A program made the position numbers and the translations under genes. Positions 44,268 to 54,074 of a stretch of DNA of 61,970 nt are shown piece after piece; within the stretch, counting starts at the first letter, position 1, and each line of letters starts with the position of its first letter. The notes below the pieces were generated by a model. The model was given only the letters and a program-made list of their open reading frames with translations. It did not search any database and had not been told where the DNA came from. The stretch is from the NCBI RefSeq assembly GCF_963575615.1, contig NZ_CAUYTL010000017.1, positions 1 to 61,970 of the forward strand. The letters run 5' to 3'. The stretch comes from Listeria_A hofi. Lineage in GTDB: Bacteria > Bacillota > Bacilli > Lactobacillales > Listeriaceae.

Positions 44268-46289
44268 ATGGGGAACTACTGGAAATATGCCATATTATTA
44301 ATGTTTGTAAGTCTCGTTCTTTGGCCAGCGCCTGTGGTTCACGGGGAGACGGCTTATAAAACGTATACGTCATCGGTGGATGGTGATTTGATTGAGGTTC
44401 AGACGGCATACGAGGCGTTTGAAATTATTTCAAATGCGGAGATTGGCAAGTTAGAGGATATTTTGATTGATAAAAGTCGACTTTATTTGGTGGATTCGGA
44501 CGCGAAACGGGTGTTTGTGACGGATTTGGAAGGGAATATAGAACGTTCTTTTGGGGAGCAGGTGTTGGGGAAGCCGACTGGCATTGCGCGGGATGCGAAT
44601 GGTGATATTTATGTTGCGGATAGCGTGAAAGAGAAGGTTTTTCGATTTTCCGAGAATGGCGCGTTAATTCGAGATTATAGTCGACCTGTGGAACCTTTTT
44701 TTGGGAAGCGCGAGCCATTTAAGCCAGTGAAGTTATCGGTGGATTTGCGGGGAAATTTGTATATTATTGGTGAGGGTGCATCAAATGGTGTGATTCAGCT
44801 GAATAAGGATGGCGATTTTCTCGGATATTATGGCGCGAATATGGCGGAATCAACTTTTTTCCAAAAGTTTAAGGATGCGGTAATGTCGGATGCGCAGAAG
44901 GAAAAGACGTTGATGAACGTTCCAGCAGCTTCGACGAATATCGATATTGATGGGAACGGTATTGTATATACGGTGACGTCAACGGGGCAAGCTGATGCAA
45001 TTAAGAAATTGAATATCGCGGGGCAAAATATGCTGGCGACAGATGCTATGTTTCAGCCGGATGGCGCGATTGATATCGTTGCTGGAACACAAAATAATTT
45101 CTTTGTATTGACATCTGGTGGACGGATTTTGGAGTATGATAGTTCTGGAAATTTGTTGTTTGCGTTCGGTAGTAAGGAGTCAAATGCGCAGCGTTTAGGA
45201 ATTTATAAGGACCCAACGGCACTTGCTGTGGATACGGATGGAATGCTTTATGTGACGGATTCGGAGGCGCATGTGGTGCATAAATTGCAGACAACGGCGT
45301 TTGCGAATGAGGTGCATCAAGGTCTGATGTTATTTGAGGATGGCCGCTACGTAGAGAGTGAGAATTATTGGCGGGAAGTTTTGAAGCTGAATTCGTCGTT
45401 CGTATTGGCGCGTGTGGCGATGGGAGAGGCGCACTATAAACAGGAGCAATATGCGGATGCTAAACAAGCGTTTTTGATGGCTAAAAATAAGCAAGGTTAT
45501 TCGGATTCTTTCTGGGAGATTAGGCAACAGTGGCTGGAGCGAAATCTAGCTGGCTGGTTATTCGCATTCTTGATAGGCTTATTGGCATTTTTTGCATTGC
45601 GGAGCTGGCATCGGAAAAAAGGAATTTTTGCGAAACCGATAAGGTACTTAGGTAAGTGGAAACGGGTCAAATTAATACGGGAGCTTGGATTGTTATTCAA
45701 GGTTTTTCGCCATCCAATTGATACGTTTTATGAGATTAAGCGGATGGAGCGGGCATCAGTGGCTTCAGCTTCGGTTTGGTACGGGGTGCTGATTGCGGAG
45801 TTTATTTTGTTCCAATATCAGGTTGGATTTATTTTCAATTCGGCGTTGGTGGAACGGGTGAGTATTTTCTTGTTGGTATTTGTGCTCATTGCTGTTCTGG
45901 CACTGTTTGTGGTTATGAATTATTTGATTAGCACAATTAACGAGGGGGAAGGTAGTTTTCGGAATGTCTATATTGCGACGATTTATTCATTGGCGCCACT
46001 TATCGTTATGATTGTACCGATTATTCTCGTTTCGAACGTGCTGACAATTAATGAGGGGTTTATTTATGAGTTTTCGCTGAGTGTTGCGATTTGGTGGTCG
46101 GTGATTTATCTCATTATTATGGTGCGGGAGATTCATAATTTCACGTTTTGGGAGACGGCGAAGAATATTTTGCTGACAGTTTTTGCGAGTTTGATCGTGG
46201 TTGCGGTCGGGTATATTCTGTTTCTTTTATTCAATCAGTTGTATGAGTTTGTCTATTCAATATTGCAGGAGGTGCTGGCGCGTGTTTAA
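44268..46289 (+). CDS. NHL-repeat/TPR extracellular domain fused to a Yip1-type membrane domain
   Basis: This 673-residue protein has a signal peptide (residues 1-26). A six-bladed NHL-type propeller covers about 55-350, with repeats such as GKPTGIARDANGDIYVADS and KDPTALAVDTDGMLYVTDS. A TPR-like pair of helices follows (about 358-410), then a membrane helix (428-447) and a Yip1-family membrane domain with about five helices (480-670). By family knowledge Yip1 domains are poorly understood. Its place between two permease pairs suggests an accessory role in assembling or gating the glycan importer. The 3' end overlaps the next gene by eight bases. Confidence 0.8.
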   Translation: MGNYWKYAILLMFVSLVLWPAPVVHGETAYKTYTSSVDGDLIEVQTAYEAFEIISNAEIGKLEDILIDKSRLYLVDSDAKRVFVTDLEGNIERSFGEQVLGKPTGIARDANGDIYVADSVKEKVFRFSENGALIRDYSRPVEPFFGKREPFKPVKLSVDLRGNLYIIGEGASNGVIQLNKDGDFLGYYGANMAESTFFQKFKDAVMSDAQKEKTLMNVPAASTNIDIDGNGIVYTVTSTGQADAIKKLNIAGQNMLATDAMFQPDGAIDIVAGTQNNFFVLTSGGRILEYDSSGNLLFAFGSKESNAQRLGIYKDPTALAVDTDGMLYVTDSEAHVVHKLQTTAFANEVHQGLMLFEDGRYVESENYWREVLKLNSSFVLARVAMGEAHYKQEQYADAKQAFLMAKNKQGYSDSFWEIRQQWLERNLAGWLFAFLIGLLAFFALRSWHRKKGIFAKPIRYLGKWKRVKLIRELGLLFKVFRHPIDTFYEIKRMERASVASASVWYGVLIAEFILFQYQVGFIFNSALVERVSIFLLVFVLIAVLALFVVMNYLISTINEGEGSFRNVYIATIYSLAPLIVMIVPIILVSNVLTINEGFIYEFSLSVAIWWSVIYLIIMVREIHNFTFWETAKNILLTVFASLIVVAVGYILFLLFNQLYEFVYSILQEVLARV

Positions 46290-48522
46290 GAAAATACTGA
46301 TTATTTGTGCTGTTTTTATCCTAGCGATACCTGTAGTTAAGGCATTTGCGCAAGATGAGAAGAAGGCGACACCAGCTGTAACAAAATTGGAGGCAACGAG
46401 TGATTCGGTGACGCAAAAGGAGGCTGTTAGTAAGTCTGTTGTGAATAAAAATGCAGCACTTGATGGTTTTGATAAGGTGGCAGAGAATGCAGATTTGGAG
46501 TTATATGTGCATCCAGAGTCGCTTGCGATTAAAGTGCGTAACCTGGCAAGTGGCTATGTTTGGAGCTCAACGCTTGATGGGATGTCACAGTATCGTTTGA
46601 ATCAGTCGTGGAAGGATTTCGTAGATTCGGCGATTACGCTGGATTATTTGAATGCGCAGGGCAAGAAGAAGCGGGAGAGTTTGACGTCAAACGGGGCGCG
46701 GGTGATGTTGCGTGATATTCCGAATGGTTTTGAGGCGACGCTTACGTTTCGATCACGGATTAAGATGAACTTAAAGGTAACGCTAGCTGCGGACGGTGTG
46801 CATGTTGCGATTCCAGATGGCAAAATTGTCGAGCCGGGCAAGGTGCAAATTTTGGCGGTGAATGTGTATCCGTTTTTAGGTGCCACGAAGGATGCGGAGA
46901 TATCAGGATACATGTTTATCCCTGATGGTTCGGGCGGTTTGATTCGCTATGAGGATACGGGGGTCAAAATGGATACGCCTTATAGTGCGGCGATTTATGG
47001 GACGGATGTTGGTGTAACTCCAGTGACGGTTTCGCCAGATACGAATGCGAGTTATGTGGCGAGTGTTCCGGTGTTTGGAATGGTGCACGGAGCGGGACAG
47101 AATGGGATGTTGGCGGTCGTTGAGAAAGGTGCGGAATATGGCGAGATTGTGGCTTATAAGGCGGGCTTGTCGACGGATTTCAACTGGATTACGACTGGTT
47201 TTACGTACCGTTCTGTGTATAAGCAACCTACGAGTAAAACGGGTGGCAAAGCGATTGAGCTATACCAGGATAAACGGAATGAGTTCGATATTAGCTTGGT
47301 TTACCGATTTCTAGATGGTGATGACGCGGATTATGTCGGGATGGCAAAAAGTTATCAGGCGTATTTGGTGGATCAGAAGGTGTTGACGTGCAGCAGGGAA
47401 TCGGGGCCGATAATGCGGCTTGAATTCCTTGGTGGGGAGGTACAACCGGGCTTATTTCGTGATTCGCTTGTCGTGATGACGCCGATTGTGGATTTGACGC
47501 GGCATGTGCAGGCGCTTGGGCAAGATGGTGTGGATGATTTACTAATCGTGTATCAAGGATGGAATCATGGTGGTTTGAGTGCATCATGGCCGAATAAATT
47601 TCCATTTGAGAAAAAGCTGGGAAGTGATACGGATTTGGCGGACGCGATGAAGGCGCTTGATGACCGAAATGTGCCACTCTATTTCCAAACGGATTATACA
47701 AAGGCTTATGAGGAGGCCAAGGGCATTGACGCGAGCGGATTTGCTAAGCAGGTTAATACGAAGACGATTGAGCGCGATGTAAATGGTATTGTGAGTTATT
47801 TGCTACTTCCGGACGGAGCTTTGGAGCTTGCGAAGATAGATGCTGAGAGCTATGCGGAATATAGTATGACACATTTGGCGGTGGAAAATTCAGCAAGTAC
47901 GCTTTATTCGACATATAATAGTGGGCACAGCTTTTCGCGGACGGATAGTATGGAGAAGGTGCAGGCGGTTTTGGCAGAGTTACGTAAAAATAAGCATGCG
48001 AAAACGGCTTTGTATCAGCCTAATGATTATGCGTGGAAACATGCGGCGGCGTATTTGGATATGCCGATGGGGAATTCGAATTATATTTATGAGTCAGACG
48101 CGGTGCCGTTTTTGCAGATTGTTTTGAAAGGATATATTGATTTTTATGCGCCATATTCGAATTTTTCGGCGAGTCAGACAGAAAATTTGTTGCAGTTGGT
48201 TGATTTTGGTGCACTCCCGTCGTTTTACCTGACGAGTGAAGATTCGTATGCGCTCTCGAAGACACCGGCAAAGGATATTTATACATCGCAGTTTAGCAAT
48301 TGGAAGCCTGAGATTGAGTCGAAGTATCACGAAGTTCGGAAGGTCGCGGAGGCAACGAGTGGTGCAACGATTGAGCAACGAGATATTGTAGCAACTGGTA
48401 TTGTGCGTGTGACCTATTCGAACGGAACACGGGTTGTTGTGAATTATACGAAAGAGGACTACAAAATTGGGAATAAAACAGTTGCTGCGAAGGATTTTGC
48501 GATTTTGAAAGGAGATAACTGA
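46282..48522 (+). CDS. DUF5696-family extracellular protein of the glycan operon
   Basis: The GTG at 46282 lies 8 bases after AGGAGG and opens a signal peptide (cleavage near AFA, residue 20); an upstream in-frame ATG is inside the previous gene. The 746-residue protein matches what I know as the DUF5696 family. It has a beta-rich region (about 60-210) and a likely TIM-barrel-like second half with YQGWNHGG and VPLYFQTDYTKAYE strands that recall alpha-galactosidase-type folds. It may be an extracellular glycan-binding protein or glycosidase; no proven catalytic residues can be named. It sits between the Yip1 protein and the second permease pair. Confidence 0.75.
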   Translation: MFKKILIICAVFILAIPVVKAFAQDEKKATPAVTKLEATSDSVTQKEAVSKSVVNKNAALDGFDKVAENADLELYVHPESLAIKVRNLASGYVWSSTLDGMSQYRLNQSWKDFVDSAITLDYLNAQGKKKRESLTSNGARVMLRDIPNGFEATLTFRSRIKMNLKVTLAADGVHVAIPDGKIVEPGKVQILAVNVYPFLGATKDAEISGYMFIPDGSGGLIRYEDTGVKMDTPYSAAIYGTDVGVTPVTVSPDTNASYVASVPVFGMVHGAGQNGMLAVVEKGAEYGEIVAYKAGLSTDFNWITTGFTYRSVYKQPTSKTGGKAIELYQDKRNEFDISLVYRFLDGDDADYVGMAKSYQAYLVDQKVLTCSRESGPIMRLEFLGGEVQPGLFRDSLVVMTPIVDLTRHVQALGQDGVDDLLIVYQGWNHGGLSASWPNKFPFEKKLGSDTDLADAMKALDDRNVPLYFQTDYTKAYEEAKGIDASGFAKQVNTKTIERDVNGIVSYLLLPDGALELAKIDAESYAEYSMTHLAVENSASTLYSTYNSGHSFSRTDSMEKVQAVLAELRKNKHAKTALYQPNDYAWKHAAAYLDMPMGNSNYIYESDAVPFLQIVLKGYIDFYAPYSNFSASQTENLLQLVDFGALPSFYLTSEDSYALSKTPAKDIYTSQFSNWKPEIESKYHEVRKVAEATSGATIEQRDIVATGIVRVTYSNGTRVVVNYTKEDYKIGNKTVAAKDFAILKGDN

Positions 48523-48523
48523 C

Positions 48524-49384
48524 GTGTTAGCATTTTTGAAGGGACGGAGTAAGGATAACGTTGGTTACTTGTTTATTTTACCGTGGATTGTGGGATTCCT
48601 CATTTTTACGGCATTTCCGATTATTTATTCGATTTATTTGAGCTTTTTCAAGGTTACAATCACGACGAAGGGTATTCAGACGGTCTTTGTGAAATTTCAG
48701 AACTTCCAGCAGGCTTTTACGGGAGATATTGAATTTTTAAATAAGATATGGAGCTTTACTAAGGAAATATTTATTGCGGTACCCTTAATTGTAATTTTAG
48801 CGTTGATTATGGCAATCTTACTGAATCAGGACATCAAGTTTCGCGGCTTTTTCCGAACGGTTTTCTTTTTGCCGGTGATTATTGCGAGTGGGCCAGTGTT
48901 GCAAAAGTTGATGGGGCAAGGGGTTACATCGATTCCAGGAGTGCAAGAGTCGTTTATTTATCAAATGGCGGCGGAGAATAGTGATTTCTTTTTGGCGCCG
49001 ACATTGATGTATATTTTGGACAATACGGTCGTGTTACTTTGGTTCTCGGGTGTGCAGATTTTGATTTTCATTGCAGCATTGCAGAAGATGGATCCGCAGG
49101 CGTATGAGGCGGCGAAAATTGATGGGGCTTCCACGTGGGAAATTTTCTGGAAGATTACATTGCCATCGCTTTATCCGATGATTTTCGTGAATATTATATA
49201 CACGACGGTGATGTATTCGATATCGACACTGAATCCGGTCATCGATCATATTAAGGTAAACATGTTCAAATTACAGAGCGGTTTTGGCTATTCATCAGCG
49301 TTATCGTGGATTTATTTTGTGATTATATCCCTGATTTTGCTCATAATGGTGGCGGTCGTTATGTTCTTTAACCGGAAGAAATAG
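48524..49384 (+). CDS. ABC transporter permease (second pair, first member)
   Basis: This 286-residue protein has six membrane helices and the EAA loop (QAYEAAKIDGASTWEIFWKI) near residue 195. The GTG start follows AAAGGAGAT by about nine bases. It is not a close copy of the permease at 42453, so the two pairs are distinct importers rather than a recent duplication. Confidence 0.92.
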   Translation: MLAFLKGRSKDNVGYLFILPWIVGFLIFTAFPIIYSIYLSFFKVTITTKGIQTVFVKFQNFQQAFTGDIEFLNKIWSFTKEIFIAVPLIVILALIMAILLNQDIKFRGFFRTVFFLPVIIASGPVLQKLMGQGVTSIPGVQESFIYQMAAENSDFFLAPTLMYILDNTVVLLWFSGVQILIFIAALQKMDPQAYEAAKIDGASTWEIFWKITLPSLYPMIFVNIIYTTVMYSISTLNPVIDHIKVNMFKLQSGFGYSSALSWIYFVIISLILLIMVAVVMFFNRKK

Positions 49385-49398
49385 CGGAGGTGCGAGGC

Positions 49399-50349
49399 AT
49401 GGAGAAAGTACTGAAAAAAAGAGAGTCACGCTGGATTAAGACGAAGCGGTTTCTGCTTGGTATGAATGGTATGGACGGTTTCTTGATGAAAATTGTGGTT
49501 TATGGGCTACTGATAGGGATTGGCTTTGTATTTCTATACCCGATTTTATACATGATTTCGTATAGTTTTAAGGATTTGGATGATTTATTGAATGCGGCGG
49601 TGAGCTGGATTCCATCGAAGTTATACTTAGGAAATTTTGAGCGGGCGTATGAAGTTTTGGATTATATGAAAACGTTTGGTCAGACGCTGATTGTGGCGAT
49701 TTTGCCATCTGTTTTGCAGATGTTTGTCGCGGCGGTTGTGGGCTACGGATTCGCGTTGTACAAATTTCGGGGAAAGAACGTGTTGTTGGTACTTGTGTTG
49801 GCGACTTTCGTAATTCCACCGCAAGTGACGGTGATTCCGCGTTATATTTTGTTTAATGAATTCGGGATGCTGGGCAGTATTTCGTCATATGCATTACCAG
49901 CAATTCTAGGGCAGGGACTCAATAGTGCGATTTTTATTTTAATTTTTTACCAAACATTTCGGGCGATTCCGAAGTCACTTGTTGAGGCGGCGCGACTTGA
50001 TGGGGCGAATGAATTCAAGATTTTTTACCGAATTGGGTTGTCAATGGCTACCTCGGCGTTTATTATCACGTTCTTATTTTCAGTTGTGTGGTATTGGAAC
50101 GAGACGTATTTGGCATCGATTTATTTTGGCGATTCGTTGACGACTTTACCGTTACAACTACAAAAATTTGTGGCGGCATATAATAATATGTTCCCAGCTG
50201 GGCAAGGCGGGGCGACGCTTACGAGTATCAATGAGGGCATCGAACTGGCGGCGACGTTGTTGACGATTATCCCATTGCTTATTATTTATTTCATCGCGCA
50301 AAAATGGTTTGTGCAAAGTATCGATAAATCAGGAATTACTGGAGAATAG
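49399..50349 (+). CDS. ABC transporter permease (second pair, second member)
   Basis: The ATG at 49399 is 8 bases after GGAGG. The 316-residue protein has six membrane helices and the EAA loop (SLVEAARLDGANEFKIFYRI) near residue 205. It completes the second importer. The next gene begins 13 bases downstream with its own GTG. Confidence 0.92.
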   Translation: MEKVLKKRESRWIKTKRFLLGMNGMDGFLMKIVVYGLLIGIGFVFLYPILYMISYSFKDLDDLLNAAVSWIPSKLYLGNFERAYEVLDYMKTFGQTLIVAILPSVLQMFVAAVVGYGFALYKFRGKNVLLVLVLATFVIPPQVTVIPRYILFNEFGMLGSISSYALPAILGQGLNSAIFILIFYQTFRAIPKSLVEAARLDGANEFKIFYRIGLSMATSAFIITFLFSVVWYWNETYLASIYFGDSLTTLPLQLQKFVAAYNNMFPAGQGGATLTSINEGIELAATLLTIIPLLIIYFIAQKWFVQSIDKSGITGE

Positions 50350-50362
50350 GGAGGAAATTGAC

Positions 50363-51580
50363 GTGAATCGGGAAGATATTTTGAATATAGAGGCAAAAGG
50401 GTGTTTTGATTTCTTTTGGAATGAGGCGAATATAGATCCGGCGAGTCCGGGATTTGGTTTGATTCGTGATAATACAGCGACAGACACGCGTGATTTTGCG
50501 AGCATTGCTTCGGTTGGTTTTGGGCTAAGTGCGATTGTGATTGGCATTGAGCGGGAATGGATTACATTTGAGGAAGGTAAAGAACGCGTTTTGGGGACAA
50601 TGAGGACTTTTTGGAGCCATGCGGAGGAAACAGAGGGCTTTTTCTATCATTTTCTTAATATGAATACGGCGAAAAAGTATGAGGCATCGTATGATTGTGC
50701 ATCGATTATTGATACATCGCTGTTCTTGAATGGGGCGCTCACTGTTGCTGAGTATTTTGGCGGGGAAATTGAGGCGTTATTTGAGAAAATTTATAAGCGT
50801 GTGGATTGGACAAAATATTATAATGAGGCGCAAAATCAATATTTTATGGGGTACAATCCGGAAACCGGTGGGTTCGGAGCTTGGGATATGTACGCAGAGC
50901 AAATGATGCAGTATATTCTAGGTGTTGCTTCACCAACGCACGCGGTGCCGACGCAGGTTTATGATGGTTTTGAGCGCAGCTTAGTGACGTACGGGGACTA
51001 CACATTTTATAATTCGCCTGGAGGGCCACTTTTTACGCATCAATTTTCGCATGCGTGGTTTGATTTTCGGGATGTGCGGGATGCGGACGGAGTGGATTGG
51101 TTTGCAAACTCGGTAGCTGCGACACTTGCACAGCGGGAATATGCGATTGATAATCCGGATGGCCGCGCGGGATATCACGGGAATTCGTGGGGCGTGACGG
51201 CGTGTCAAGGGCCGAACGGGTACATTGCTTATGGGACGCCGCCTTATAAGGATGGTATTATTCCGGAGGGCAATGATGGGACGATTGCGCCTGCTGCTGC
51301 GGCTGGATCGATTGTGTTTACGCCGAAAGAGTCGATGGATATGATGGGTTATTTGTATGAGCAGATGCCGAAGCTTTGGAGTAGGTATGGAATGTTGGAC
51401 GCGTATAATTTGGAAGGCAATGAGGCTTGGTTTGCGGATCGGGTGATTGGAATTGATAAAGGTGTGACGCTACTCATGATTGAAAATTATCAAACGGGTC
51501 TGATTTGGGAGCTTTATGGACGGAATCATTACGTGAAAAAAGCGATGGAGATACTAGGTTGGAAAAAGGTGAACGCATGA
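50363..51580 (+). CDS. Glycoamylase-like glycoside hydrolase (GH144-type fold), cytosolic
   Basis: The GTG at 50363 follows AGGGAGGAA, and no signal peptide is present, so the 405-residue enzyme should be cytosolic. It has the glycoamylase-like (PF10091) pattern: CFDFFWNEAN with DNTATDTRDFASIASVGFGL at the start, then YDCASIIDTSLFLNGAL, GAWDMYAEQMMQYILGV, HQFSHAWFDFRDVRD and SWGVTACQGPNGY. This fold includes GH144 endo-beta-1,2-glucanases, which fits the phosphorylase at the head of the operon. Members of the family are often secreted, so a cytosolic form acting on imported oligomers is notable. Exact specificity is not visible. Confidence 0.8.
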   Translation: MNREDILNIEAKGCFDFFWNEANIDPASPGFGLIRDNTATDTRDFASIASVGFGLSAIVIGIEREWITFEEGKERVLGTMRTFWSHAEETEGFFYHFLNMNTAKKYEASYDCASIIDTSLFLNGALTVAEYFGGEIEALFEKIYKRVDWTKYYNEAQNQYFMGYNPETGGFGAWDMYAEQMMQYILGVASPTHAVPTQVYDGFERSLVTYGDYTFYNSPGGPLFTHQFSHAWFDFRDVRDADGVDWFANSVAATLAQREYAIDNPDGRAGYHGNSWGVTACQGPNGYIAYGTPPYKDGIIPEGNDGTIAPAAAAGSIVFTPKESMDMMGYLYEQMPKLWSRYGMLDAYNLEGNEAWFADRVIGIDKGVTLLMIENYQTGLIWELYGRNHYVKKAMEILGWKKVNA

Positions 51581-53961
51581 TCGAGTTGACGGAACAGCAG
51601 TTTAAGATTGATGGTAAAGCAGTTTTGGTGATGTGTGGCGAGATTCATTATTTTCGCCTGGCACGTGAGGACTGGGAGGACCGAATTGTGAAATTAAAAG
51701 AGGCAGGATGTAATGCCGTGGCGTCTTACATTCCGTGGATTTGCCATGAGCCTGTGCGTGGCCAAGTGGATTTGACAGGAACGCTTCGTGCAGAACTTGA
51801 TTTGGGCGCGTTTATCGATTTATGCGCGAGTTACGGACTGTACTTTTTTGCGCGACCGGGTCCGTTTATTATGGCAGAAATGAAGAAAGAAGGGATTCCT
51901 TACTGGGTGTACGATGAGGTTCCTGATGCGATTCCGATTGGTTGGGACGAGGCGAAACCAACAACGCCGACACTGGATTATCTGGCACCAGGATTTTTAG
52001 AGGCAGCGCAAGATTGGTATCGCGAAGTGCTTACGGTCATCGCACCGCGTACATATCCTAACGGTGGAAATGTTATTGCGTTGCAGCTTGATAATGAAAT
52101 CGGGATGCTTTCCTGGGTTTCTAATACACCGGATTTGACGGATAATGTGTTAGCCGACTTTGCAACATGGCTGGACAGTAAAAAAACGTATGGATATCCT
52201 TTTGCAACGGCTGATATTGCGGCAAATAAAGCCTTGATTCGTTCTCCAAAAGAAGATTATAGTGCAAAATTACATCAGGATTTAGGCTACTACATGCGTG
52301 ATCGTTTTCGCCGTTACGTTGAAACATTGCGAAAGTACGCAGAAAGCTTTGGTATAACGGGAATTCCATTCGTCGTTAATATCCACGGAACAGGAGGCGG
52401 TCGTGGTTATACTTTTCCGATTGGAATCAGTCAGCTTTATGAAAGTTACACGCATGATGATGGCTACCTGCCAGGCTCGGATATTTACTTTGGTGATTTT
52501 ACGATGGAAAATTTTCAGGACCTCTATCTTATTAACGCGTTTATGACAGCGACGAATCGTGATGGACAACCGATATCTTCCGTCGAATTTAATTGCGGTG
52601 ATGGGAATTTTGGTGATAATCTCGGTGGTCGTTATGATATTTCGGCGGCTGATTTAAAAGCCAGGCTCTGCATCGCGCAAGGCAATCGACTTATCAACTA
52701 TTACCTCATGGCTGGTGGTTACAACTACGAAATGGACGAATACCGTCAAGATGGCAACAACCGTATCGCTATCACTGGTGAGCGGCATGGTTTCGCTGCC
52801 CCAATCAGCCCAGAAGGCGAGCTAAATTATACCTATCCGCGTATGGCTGAATCTATCAAGACCATCATGGCGCACAGCGATAAACTTGCTGAAATGGACG
52901 AAGAGCACGACAATCTTCATTTTGCATTCATTCCGGATTACTATATGACCGAATACACCTACCCGTCAAGTGCTATAGCCCAAGCAATCAAGCAAAATAT
53001 CGAAGCTAACCGTGCTTCAGGAAGTTGGGATATTGTAGCCAAATCACTGCTTTTAAATAGTTATCGATTTGGCGCCATTGATATTCAGAATCGAGAGTTC
53101 AGCGCAGAAAAGTATCCAGTAATCGTTTTACCGTGTGCTCGCTATCTTGCCCGCGACATCCAAGAACGGCTTGTAACCTATCTCGAAACTGGCGGTGCAC
53201 TTTTCATCTATGGCGAACTTCCGCTCTATGATATGGAAGGTATCTCATGCCAAATTTTAGCCGAAGCATTGGGCGCAACCCACCTAGAAAATAAGAACGA
53301 TCATGGTTACAACCTCTCTATCATTGGCGAAAATTGGTGCATCGATAAACCAGAAATCCGAACCCATCACGCCCAACTTTTCAGCTTGAAAAACGGTGAG
53401 GCAATTCTAAAAGAAAAACAAGGCGACGGCATCTGTGGCATCGATACCAAGGTAGGAAAAGGTCGTGTCATCGCTGTTACAACCGCTTATCGTGGCGATA
53501 TTGATTTCATTCAGACAGCATTCACAAAACTCGGCGCACAACCTGGGCTAGCACACAACTATCCCCATCATGGCATTGCCACAACAACGACCAAAAATAT
53601 CAAGAATGAACGCTTCGTGCACCTGCTCAATCTAGACGGTATAGAAAAACAATTTTGCATCACAGAACAGAACATCCCGCTTTTCGGTGGCAACGAAATC
53701 ACGTTAGGTAGCAAGTCAGGTCTCATGCTACCCCTTCAAATGTATCTAGGCCCGGCGTTCATCGAGTACAGCACAGCAGAAATCACCACATATACAGCAC
53801 AAGAAATCACACTACGTGTACTAAAACAAGGCGCGGTGATTCGTCTTCAAACAGCAAAACAATTAGTAGAATCAAAAAGCTATACAATCACAAAAGAATT
53901 CGACAGTACCATAATACACATAAACCAAGAAGCCGGCGAGGTGAAAATTGCTTTTCAGTAA
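51577..53961 (+). CDS. GH35 family glycosidase (beta-galactosidase-like)
   Basis: The ATG at 51577 overlaps the previous stop (ATGA) and is followed by the GH35 opening ELTEQQFKIDGKAVLVMCGE. The 794-residue enzyme has the (beta/alpha)8 barrel with IHYFRLAREDW and ARPGPFIMAEMKKEGIP. The acid/base is E174 in LQLDNEIGML and the likely nucleophile E337 in SSVEFNCGDG. There is no signal peptide. Most GH35 enzymes are beta-galactosidases, but some act on beta-1,2-glucans, which would fit this operon. Codon choice shifts inside the gene: up to about 52200 it is G/T-rich like the upstream genes, and beyond it becomes clearly A/C-rich, which suggests a mosaic history. Confidence 0.87.
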   Translation: MIELTEQQFKIDGKAVLVMCGEIHYFRLAREDWEDRIVKLKEAGCNAVASYIPWICHEPVRGQVDLTGTLRAELDLGAFIDLCASYGLYFFARPGPFIMAEMKKEGIPYWVYDEVPDAIPIGWDEAKPTTPTLDYLAPGFLEAAQDWYREVLTVIAPRTYPNGGNVIALQLDNEIGMLSWVSNTPDLTDNVLADFATWLDSKKTYGYPFATADIAANKALIRSPKEDYSAKLHQDLGYYMRDRFRRYVETLRKYAESFGITGIPFVVNIHGTGGGRGYTFPIGISQLYESYTHDDGYLPGSDIYFGDFTMENFQDLYLINAFMTATNRDGQPISSVEFNCGDGNFGDNLGGRYDISAADLKARLCIAQGNRLINYYLMAGGYNYEMDEYRQDGNNRIAITGERHGFAAPISPEGELNYTYPRMAESIKTIMAHSDKLAEMDEEHDNLHFAFIPDYYMTEYTYPSSAIAQAIKQNIEANRASGSWDIVAKSLLLNSYRFGAIDIQNREFSAEKYPVIVLPCARYLARDIQERLVTYLETGGALFIYGELPLYDMEGISCQILAEALGATHLENKNDHGYNLSIIGENWCIDKPEIRTHHAQLFSLKNGEAILKEKQGDGICGIDTKVGKGRVIAVTTAYRGDIDFIQTAFTKLGAQPGLAHNYPHHGIATTTTKNIKNERFVHLLNLDGIEKQFCITEQNIPLFGGNEITLGSKSGLMLPLQMYLGPAFIEYSTAEITTYTAQEITLRVLKQGAVIRLQTAKQLVESKSYTITKEFDSTIIHINQEAGEVKIAFQ

Positions 53962-53987
53962 TGATTCATCGCAAGGACTTTATTTTG

Positions 53988-54019
53988 AAGCCCCACTAGA
54001 AATTTTAGCGGGGCTTTTA
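53988..54019 (+). terminator. Intrinsic terminator of the glycan operon
   Basis: AAGCCCC at 53988-53994 pairs with GGGGCTT at 54010-54016, with an inner CTA/TAG pair, and the final T run reaches 54019. It closes the operon that began at 34690. Confidence 0.85.
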
Positions 54020-54031
54020 TTCGTTGGCTCG

Positions 54032-54040
54032 TGGTATACT
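54032..54040 (+). promoter_or_regulatory. Extended -10 promoter of the acetyltransferase gene
   Basis: TGGTATACT has the TGn extension and a near-consensus TATACT hexamer, 35 bases upstream of the start codon. No good -35 box is seen, which is usual for extended -10 promoters. Confidence 0.5.
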
Positions 54041-54074
54041 AAATAAAAGCCGTATGAGTTAAAGGAGAATTTAG

